DNA from: Arsenophonus sp046530765
GTDB taxonomy: Bacteria > Pseudomonadota > Gammaproteobacteria > Enterobacterales > Enterobacteriaceae
Direction: 5' to 3'
NCBI GenBank assembly: GCA_046530765.1
Contig: JBHEQS010000001.1
Span: 310,001-374,000 of the forward strand
Length of the DNA stretch: 64,000 nt
A model generated the notes under the pieces. It had not been told where the DNA came from. It did no database searches and was given only the letters and a program-made list of their open reading frames with translations. Position numbers and translations under genes: made by a program. Shown here one piece after another: positions 56,736 through 64,000 of this stretch (position 1 is the stretch's first letter; every line of letters begins with the position of its first letter).

Positions 56736-58427
56736 GTGTAATATTATAAAAAATTTAATTTTAATTTAGCGCTATTATATTAATATAAAATAAAATTTTA
56801 ATGCCACAATAAATTTCAATTTTTAGTTTTAGGTATACAAATTTACTTTAATTGAATTAATATCTAATAAAAGTTTAACTTAGTTTAATATGTAATTCTC
56901 AATAATATTTAGAGATCATAATACTTATAAAAATTAAGAATAAATAAAATAAATGAATATAGATATTAAAATTAGTATCTTTGAACACCATCTAGTAATT
57001 TATACTCACAAAATACAGATTAATTTATTTTAAAAACATAAACGCATAACTTTTATTATATATTAACGTTTAGCATAATTATATTGAAAAGTTTTATATT
57101 TTATATTATTATTAAAATAAGGTTTTACAATAAATAAACGTTAGTTATTGTAATTATTTATGTATTATATTTCTATATATAATTTTATTTATAAAAAATA
57201 ACTTTTAGTTTACAGTATTATAATTATTTTTACACATAAAAAGTAGTTATATAAAATTATGAAAACTGAAAAAATTAAATAGATTAAAATAAAAGAAAGT
57301 ATATAAATATTTATTTGCTCAATATTTATTATATATTTTAGATTGAATTGTTGTAAGCGAGAAAATATAATAACGAAGTTATTTCATCTTATTTTTTTAA
57401 ATATCATGTTTATATACATGCCTTGTCTATACTTTATCAATAATTTAATAAATTTATCAGAAAAAATAATTTATCTAACAACAAATGTAAACATAGTATA
57501 TTTATGATTAATGAGAACTTATAAGATATTTTAAAGTTATTTGTTTATTTAGAACAACAAATCTAATTTCTTTATAAATAATTTTATTTTAAAAGAAAAA
57601 GGTGAGACGATTAAGAATAAATTTCTACTACGTATATATTATTAATGTATAAACTGTAATTCATATCTTAATATTTTAGCAAATATGTATCTATATTAAT
57701 AATGATAAACATTAAAAGCTAATATAATGTAATCTACAAAAAGTTTTTCTCGTTAAATAGAAAATAAATTTCTATCTTATTTCTGTTTAAATATGAAGTA
57801 TCATACTTTAAAATCATAAATATTAAATTATTCTGATTTGATATAAACAGTTTATTTTATATTAAAAATATTGAAATACATTTGTTTAAGTTGTTGTCTT
57901 GAAATTAATATTATTTATGATATAAAAATTAAAAATTTATCCATAGTAAACATATATTATATTAGATTTTAAGTAACATTTATATCATTTTAAATAAATA
58001 TAGATAGAAAAATATTTTAAAGAAATCCTTTGTTTTGTTAATATAAAATATTTTTTTTAAAAAATAGTTAGCATTATAAGTAAAACTATATAGCATTTAT
58101 TCTATAAAAATTAATATAATTTTCATATGACAATGAAACATTTTTAATTGTTTATCATCTTAGCTATATTCTTCAGTAATTAACAATGATTTTTATATTT
58201 ATAACTCACTCAACTGTTATGAACTTAATTAATTAAGAATAATTAAGTTTACTTAGTAAGTGTTATAACTTATTTAGATAATTGAAAATTTATTTAAAAA
58301 CAATAAATTATATAAACATTATAAATATAATGATAAAATATTGTGATTCTGACTATTATATAAACTAATAATTACATATTATATTATTCATTTTTAAAAT
58401 TATTAAATGTATGAAATTTTAATAATA

Positions 58428-58451
58428 TGATATTTATTTTAATAAATATCA
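58428..58451 (-). terminator. hairpin overlapping the sppA stop codon
   Basis: TGATATTTATT (58428-58438) pairs with 58441-58451 around TT. The stop codon (58439-58441) and the last three sense codons lie inside the hairpin, the same arrangement as at the end of recD. Confidence 0.5.
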
Positions 58452-60319
58452 CAACAATTTAAACAAAATACATAGCGATTTTGCGGATCATTCATATGTC
58501 TGTAAAATCTACTTTGTTTTTGAAAATCATCGACAGTTTTTTTTGAAAGTAATAATTCTAGTGAATCTGGCATTATAGCATCAGCAATTGAAGTTAATTC
58601 AAATATTAATTGATCAATAAAAGAATGTTTAGGTTGTAACCAATCAAGTAAAGGTACTGTAATTTTAGCTAATTCTGCCGCTTTATTTACTGCGTCGTCA
58701 AAATCACCAAGTTTATCAACCAATCCATTTTTTAGTGCATCTGAACCAATCCATATACGACCTTGAGCGATTTTATCTATCTCTGATGTTGTTTTATGTC
58801 TTGCTTCTGAAACATATTCTAGAAAAGTATGATAACCATTTTCAATAGTAATTTGCATAATATCAGAAAATTGTTTATTTATGCCCTTTGTTGTTGATAT
58901 ATCGGCTAGTGGAGTAGTAGAAACACCATCAGTATAAACACCAATTGTATTTAAATTCTTTTCGAGTGTATTTATTACACCGAAAATACCAATTGATCCA
59001 GTAATAGTTGTTGGACTGGCAATAATATAATTAGCTGGAGTTGAAATCCAATAACCACCTGATGCAGCAACTCCACCCATTGAGACAACAATTGGTTTAT
59101 TATCATTACGAGCATCAATAAGTTCATTCCGTATCGTTTCTGAAGCTGTAACGCTTCCTCCTGGACTATTTACACGTAAAACAATGGCTTTGATATTTGG
59201 ATCAAGTCTTGCTTTTCGTATTTGCGCTACTGTTGTATCGCTACCAACAACACCAGGCTCTTCTGGTCCATCAATAATGACACCTTGAGTAATTATTACA
59301 GCAATATTACCATGTTTATCATCTGATCTATTTTGTTGCATTGGTTGATTTTTATGTATTTGTTTATTTGCATAATCATATATACTAATGTAATTAAAAT
59401 GCTGATCTTTATTATTCCATCCAAATTTTTTACCTAATTCCTTTTCCATAACTGCGCCTGTAAAAATATGATCAATTAATTTTTGTTTAATCGCATAGTT
59501 CGCACTGTTACCATTTACATTTTTCATATCTTTAATTAATTGATCAACGCCAGGAAAAATATTTTTTGGTGTCGTTTGTCTATTTTTGGCAACTGTTAAT
59601 AAATAATGATTCCATAGTGAATTAACCCAGATTTTATCATCTTCACGTGCTTCTGATGACATATTGTCACGTATAAATGGTTCTACCGCTGATTTATATG
59701 TTCCAACACGGAAAATATGTGTATTAACTTTTAAATTATCTAACAGTGTTTTATAATAAAGTTTGTTGCTTGAAAAACCATAAATTCCTATATCACCATG
59801 TTGTGACATATATATATTATTAGCAAAGCTAGCTAAATAATATTGTGATTGACTATACCTATTACCAATTGCGTAAATTGGTTTTCCTGCCAACTTAAAT
59901 TCTGTTAACGCTTTGCCAATATATTGTAAAGATGGTTGTTCTGAACCAGTTAAATTATCTAGATGTAAAACTATACCAGTAATTTTATCATCATATATTG
60001 CATTGCGAATAATGTTTACAATATCAAATAATGAATTTTCTTGCAGGCGATTATTTGATGAGTTTAATAACTCACGACTCATTTTACCAATAGGATTTGG
60101 AGTAGATATTTGATCAACAATTACACCATTAAGATCAATAAGCAAGGCACCATAATATTGATTTGTAGATTTTTTTTCATTTCTATAAGAAAAATAAGCG
60201 CTTGCTACAGTAAATATAAAAAAAATATAAACAAAGTTGATAGTAAATTTCCTAATAAAATTAAGTAATCTCCAACTAAATTTAGAAAATGTTGTGATTA
60301 AATTCCATAGGTTTTTCAT
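58439..60319 (-). CDS. sppA: signal peptide peptidase SppA (protease IV)
   Basis: Inner-membrane serine protease that degrades signal peptides left after protein export; its active site faces the periplasm. The product is 626 aa; E. coli SppA is 618. Residues about 24-43 form one hydrophobic membrane anchor. Two tandem S49 domains follow, the long enterobacterial 67K type. The Ser/Lys dyad is intact: Lys209 in RVGTYKSAVEPF of the N-terminal domain and Ser420 in SMGGVAASGGYW of the C-terminal domain, equivalent to E. coli Lys209 and Ser409. Other family blocks are LRVNSPGGSVTAS (381-393) and TTITGSIGIFGV (437-448). GGAGA precedes the ATG at 60319. The gene ends in a hairpin that overlaps its stop codon. 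It has no operon partner in the window. Confidence 0.97.
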   Translation of the reverse strand: MKNLWNLITTFSKFSWRLLNFIRKFTINFVYIFFIFTVASAYFSYRNEKKSTNQYYGALLIDLNGVIVDQISTPNPIGKMSRELLNSSNNRLQENSLFDIVNIIRNAIYDDKITGIVLHLDNLTGSEQPSLQYIGKALTEFKLAGKPIYAIGNRYSQSQYYLASFANNIYMSQHGDIGIYGFSSNKLYYKTLLDNLKVNTHIFRVGTYKSAVEPFIRDNMSSEAREDDKIWVNSLWNHYLLTVAKNRQTTPKNIFPGVDQLIKDMKNVNGNSANYAIKQKLIDHIFTGAVMEKELGKKFGWNNKDQHFNYISIYDYANKQIHKNQPMQQNRSDDKHGNIAVIITQGVIIDGPEEPGVVGSDTTVAQIRKARLDPNIKAIVLRVNSPGGSVTASETIRNELIDARNDNKPIVVSMGGVAASGGYWISTPANYIIASPTTITGSIGIFGVINTLEKNLNTIGVYTDGVSTTPLADISTTKGINKQFSDIMQITIENGYHTFLEYVSEARHKTTSEIDKIAQGRIWIGSDALKNGLVDKLGDFDDAVNKAAELAKITVPLLDWLQPKHSFIDQLIFELTSIADAIMPDSLELLLSKKTVDDFQKQSRFYRHMNDPQNRYVFCLNCCDIY

Positions 60320-62578
60320 ATTATCTCCAATTATATAATTATCTTAGTGTACTTAAAGTGAATAAGATAATTGTTATCCATAACTTATAAAATAATTAAA
60401 ATATTGTTTTATTGTTAAGGATAAATAAAACGTTACCTTTATTATATTAATTATAATAATTAATTTTATCTTTATGAAAATATTTAAAAATAGTCATTTC
60501 TACATTATTTATTATGTAACTTACTTGAAATATAAGTTGATTTTAATAGAAATAACTTATATATATTTATTTTAGTTATATTATTTCCTTAAATTTTATT
60601 AACCGTTTAATAAAATTGTCTTTACGTTGCAAATATTGTTCAATATTTCAATAGATACAATGTATAAATATAAATATAGTAGTAATATACTATATATTTA
60701 GTTATAAAAAATTAATATGTAAATTAATTTTGTTAGTTACTATAAAATCAGTTAGTCATAATTTTACTAAAAAGTATTTAAAATTATTTGAGAAAAAACT
60801 AAAGAAAAATTTCTTACTAAATTTTAATAATTTATTTTCAATAGAATTATTTTTGAAATTTTTTTTCATTATATGCAAATTGTTACTTGTAGTAGTTGTG
60901 CTAATATCATGCAAATATCTGGATGTTTTAAGAAATTTTTTAAAATCAATCTATATTTATTTTTTTTACTAATATTTTATATATATTATACTTTTTTAAA
61001 AACATAATAAAGCTTATTTGCTTTCTGTAATTATAAAATTAAAAATTAAAATTAGACAATTTAACTACTGATATTTTAATGATATAAAGAATTTTGTAAC
61101 TTATAACAAAACATTTAATTTAGTTACTTAATACGATATCTCTATCAAATCAAGGCCAGTTATAGTTAGATAATGATAAGTTCAACACGATTTTCTAAAA
61201 ATTTATCAGAATTTATTTTTATTTAATAATTAAAATTTTGTTAAATATAGTAAAGTTTATATTAATTACTGTAATAAACATATTATCGTGATAATTACAT
61301 AAAAAAAATTTATTACCAATGATTGTATTTTGTTATTAAGTGCATTTATTTTTTAGCTAAATAATTATTACAAGCATAATTTGCATCTATATTTAAGATA
61401 ATAATTATTAATGATAATGAGATTGTAAAGATATGCTTATGCAAGTAACTAGTAACAGTTTTTTATTTATTACAAGTTTTTATTTTTATGAATAAATTCT
61501 TTATAATTCTATATATTTAAGTGCTTATTAAATATATTCTCAATAAACATCAATAAATTAAAGCTATGTTGTTGCTTTAATGAAATAACTTGAATATTAT
61601 TAAATATTTTAACACTAATTTATTAATATTTAACTTATGGGATATAGGATGCCATTTATATACGGAATATGTATTAAAGTGCAAACTAGTTATTGACGCT
61701 TACTTTTTATTTTTCTATAGTCATTTTTTTTACAAAAATAATTTAATAAATAATTTATTATTATGCAATCAAATTAATTTTTTTTACTGCACTAAAAGTT
61801 ATATATTATAATATAATATTAAATTTAATAATATTGATTCTTTTATTAAATTATAGTTAGTATTGTAAATAATCTTATTTATAAAATATATGTTATTTAT
61901 TGAAGTTAACAATTCACTAAATAGGAGTGTAAAATATCTAGTTTTTAACACGCAAATAAATTTTTTTTACGAAAGATACCATACATTAAATATTTTTAAT
62001 ATTTTTAATATTTTTAATATTTTTATATTATTTAATTTATTATACACATCTACCTATTTAAATATCTACTAAAATATCTTTATTTAGAGATATTATTTTG
62101 ATTTTTTATATAAATAAAATATTACTTTATTTTCATTATTTATAATTCTTGCACAATAGTTTTATTAAACTTATTCTATGATTTCTCTATAGAACTTAAA
62201 TACCTTGTAAAGAATACTTTGCATTAATTTATATTTATATATATCAAAAAGTAAAAATCTTGATTAAAAATATTTACTTAAAATTTACTTTATACATCAT
62301 TAACAACAAAAAACAAAATATTTATTAATATAGTAGAATTACCATCTAAGTATGTATGCATTAATATAATTACTAGACATAATTATTTAATTATTTTAAT
62401 GAAATATTTTTTATTATTTATTTTACATCTATTAAATAAAACAAATAAATAAAATATCCAGAAAAAGTTTTATCGCATAATATAGTAAATTGAATCAATT
62501 TAATACATTAGTGTCATAAGTAAAATAAATGAAATTATTGTTTTAGAGTTATGACAATAGATTAAAATAGAGGTTAAA
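60320..62578. other. 2.3 kb desert between sppA and pfkA (divergent)
   Basis: Promoters for sppA and pfkA must lie at the two ends. Three plus-strand frames of 60-80 codons exist (60730-60972, 61590-61811, 61890-62072), but they are dominated by Phe, Leu, Ile, Asn and Lys, lack convincing ribosome-binding sites and match nothing I recognise. A hydrophobic segment (FFIICKLLLVVVVLISC) occurs in the first. I do not call them genes. A 9-bp tandem repeat lies at 61989-62024. Confidence 0.65.
61989..62024. repeat. 9-bp tandem repeat (AATATTTTT), four copies
   Basis: Four exact head-to-tail copies of AATATTTTT. It encodes a false repeated NIF tripeptide in one frame, which is why that frame stays open. 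Confidence 0.9.
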
Positions 62579-63556
62579 ATGAACAAAAAAGTAATAAAAA
62601 AAGTTGGTATTTTAACTAGTGGTGGTGATGCTCCAGGAATGAATGTTGCTATTCGTAGTGTTGTACGAATGGGACTCTCTGAAAGTTTAGAAGTTTATGG
62701 TATCTATGACGGATATATGGGTCTTTATAAGAATAGAATAAAAGAGCTTAATCGTTTTAGCGTTTCTGATATTATTAATCGCGGAGGCACTTTCTTAGGC
62801 TCTACCCGTTTCCCTGAATTTCGTGATAGTGATAAGGTAAAAGCTAAATCTATCGAAAATATGATAAAGCATAATATTGATGCTTTGATTGTCATTGGTG
62901 GAGATGGTTCTTATCGAGGTGCAAAAAAGATAACAGAAGCTGGATTTCCTTGTATAGGTGTGCCTGGAACTATTGATAATGATGTTGCTGGTACTGATTA
63001 TACTATTGGTTATTTTACTGCTTTAAATACCATTGTTGAAGCAATTGATCGTTTGCGTGATACTTCAGCTTCACATAAGCGCATTTCGATAGTTGAAATA
63101 ATGGGCCGTCGATGTGGAGATTTGACTTTATCTGCTGCCATTGCTGGAGGATGTGAATTTGTTGTATTACCAGAAATACCTTTTAACAAGAAGGAATTAC
63201 TGACAGAAATTAAATCTGGTTTGGCAAGAGGTAAACGTCATGCAATTGTTGCTATTACTGAACATATTTACGATATTAATAAATTAGCAAAATATATTGA
63301 AAAAGAAACAGGTTATGAGACTCGAGCAACTGTTTTAGGTCATATTCAAAGAGGAGGTAGCCCAGTAGCTAGTGATCGTGTTTTAGCATCTCGTATGGGC
63401 GCTTATTCTATTCAATTGCTTTTGCAGGGATATTCTGGTCGATGTGTTGGTATCCAAAATGATAAACTGGTTCATCATGATATTATAGATGCAGTTGAAA
63501 ATATGCATCGTAAGTTTAAGCGTGATTGGTTAGAAATGGCGAAGAAACTTTATTAA
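62579..63556 (+). CDS. pfkA: ATP-dependent 6-phosphofructokinase PfkA
   Basis: Phosphorylates fructose 6-phosphate to fructose 1,6-bisphosphate, the committed step of glycolysis, in the cytosol. The product is 325 aa; E. coli PfkA is 320. The ATP-binding GILTSGGDAPGMN (10-22) and IGGDGSYRGA (106-115) are intact. PGTIDND (129-135) supplies the catalytic base Asp133, equivalent to E. coli Asp127. MGRRCGDLTL (174-183) and the HIQRGGSP substrate loop are also kept, as is the C-terminus (HRKFKRDWLEMAKKLY). The ATG at 62579 is preceded by AGAGG at 5 nt. The Arg residues of the allosteric effector site appear present, so ADP/PEP regulation is plausible. fieF and sbp, its E. coli neighbours, are absent. 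It is a single-gene unit. Confidence 0.98.
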   Translation: MNKKVIKKVGILTSGGDAPGMNVAIRSVVRMGLSESLEVYGIYDGYMGLYKNRIKELNRFSVSDIINRGGTFLGSTRFPEFRDSDKVKAKSIENMIKHNIDALIVIGGDGSYRGAKKITEAGFPCIGVPGTIDNDVAGTDYTIGYFTALNTIVEAIDRLRDTSASHKRISIVEIMGRRCGDLTLSAAIAGGCEFVVLPEIPFNKKELLTEIKSGLARGKRHAIVAITEHIYDINKLAKYIEKETGYETRATVLGHIQRGGSPVASDRVLASRMGAYSIQLLLQGYSGRCVGIQNDKLVHHDIIDAVENMHRKFKRDWLEMAKKLY

Positions 63557-64000
63557 TTAAATTTATTATAGAATAGTTGTATGTTTGTTACAAACAGTGG
63601 TATTAATTTTTTATTTTCACAAATGTGTACATGCAATTTAGTTTTAAACTTATGTCATTATTTAGTTAATTAACTTAATTATTTTGAATAAATAAGTTAA
63701 TTATTATTTTTTACATAAATTGTTGTTATTATGAGATTAAATTTATATTATAAATTATATTTAGTATAATGAATTATTTATTGAAACTATTTGTAGCATT
63801 TATATAAAAATTAATAATAAATATTAAAAAAAATTAGTTAGATTATTACATTTTAACAAAATTTTTTATATTTATTGTACGTGTATTATAGAATAATTAA
63901 TTTAGAATATTATGTTATTAAATATAAAGAATATTTAATTATTCTTAATAAAAATACTAAGTATGTTTTTTCTTAATAATTATTCATATATAATATAATA
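63557..64000. other. short A/T-rich tail after pfkA
   Basis: No gene visible. It contains the small hairpin 63582-63596 and a second weak one (AATTAACTTA at 63668-63677 with 63693-63702). The window ends in uninterrupted A/T-rich DNA. Confidence 0.7.
63582..63596 (+). terminator. small hairpin after pfkA
   Basis: TGTTTG (63582-63587) pairs with CAAACA (63591-63596) around TTA, 25 nt after the stop, and a T-rich run follows about 15 nt later. It is the best-placed terminator candidate for pfkA but short. Confidence 0.45.

Larger units (their letters stand above)
53683..58438. other. 4.8 kb desert between nhaB and sppA
   Basis: No gene is recognisable. The interval carries the nhaB promoter region at its left end. 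Clear hairpins are at 56121-56154, 56582-56621 and 56702-56735, with the sppA-end hairpin at 58428-58451. A slightly G/C-richer patch at about 54640-54700 contains only a 21-codon frame. The E. coli nhaB neighbours fadR and dsbB were looked for and not found. Confidence 0.75.

Noticed and set aside
57930..60380. DnaA-box-like TTATCCATA sequences hinting at a replication origin
   Set aside because: Only isolated single matches occur (near 57937 and 60375), with no cluster and no dnaA, dnaN, gidA or rpmH nearby; A/T richness alone makes such matches common.
29165..62024. CRISPR array suggested by regularly repeated short units
   Set aside because: The repeats are contiguous microsatellites (7-9 bp units or AATT) without unique spacers, and no cas gene is present.
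60730..62072. Three plus-strand open frames of 60-80 codons between sppA and pfkA as small membrane proteins
   Set aside because: Composition is what random A/T DNA gives (Phe/Leu/Ile/Asn/Lys), at least two start with TTG, no ribosome-binding site is convincing, and part of one frame is kept open only by a 9-bp tandem repeat.
1..64000. tRNA or rRNA genes in the deserts
   Set aside because: I looked for GC-richer 70-90 bp blocks and T-loop-like GGTTCGAATCC/GGTTCAAATCC sequences on both strands and saw none; rRNA segments would stand out strongly. A tRNAscan-SE run would settle it.

Overview
This is a heavily decayed, very AT-rich chromosome segment from a gammaproteobacterium, most likely a host-restricted (insect- or other animal-associated) endosymbiont of the Enterobacterales. 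Eleven intact protein genes total about 21.1 kb, roughly 33% of the window. All eleven read as close relatives of E. coli proteins: lengths lie within a few per cent, catalytic residues are in place, and two fragments of E. coli-type gene order survive (amiC..recD-recB..recC and bioF..uvrB). The remaining 43 kb or so is almost pure A/T with no recognisable gene, tRNA, rRNA, insertion sequence, phage gene or CRISPR array. I cannot name the species from the sequence alone.

Layout: 1-5022 desert; amiC (-); 6.2 kb desert; recD-recB (-, 5 bp apart); 2.2 kb desert; recC (-); 6.1 kb desert; ackA-pta (+); 6.9 kb desert; bioF (+); 4.2 kb desert; uvrB (+); 4.8 kb desert; nhaB (-); 4.8 kb desert; sppA (-); 2.3 kb desert; pfkA (+); short tail. 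In E. coli the first block is recC-ptrA-recB-recD-argA-amiC, so ptrA and argA appear to have been lost where deserts now stand. Likewise bioC and bioD are missing between bioF and uvrB.

Retained functions: recombinational and excision DNA repair (complete RecBCD, UvrB), upper glycolysis (PfkA), overflow acetate metabolism with substrate-level ATP (Pta-AckA), cell separation and peptidoglycan hydrolysis (AmiC with a twin-arginine-type leader), inner-membrane signal-peptide degradation (SppA), Na+/H+ exchange (NhaB), and one biotin step (BioF).

The most distinctive non-coding feature is the number of long, perfect or near-perfect A/T palindromes. Examples are 52 bp at 4474-4525, 52 bp at 18777-18828, 48 bp at 52028-52075, and hairpins with 28-bp arms at 12444-12503 and 28155-28217. 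Several sit at gene ends, two overlap stop codons (recD, sppA), and one directly abuts the uvrB ribosome-binding site. Others lie kilobases from any gene and may be surviving terminators of deleted genes. I found no convincing new multi-gene system. The best candidates for something undescribed are the palindrome population, the uvrB leader hairpin, and a nested inverted-repeat locus at 38.37-38.90 kb.
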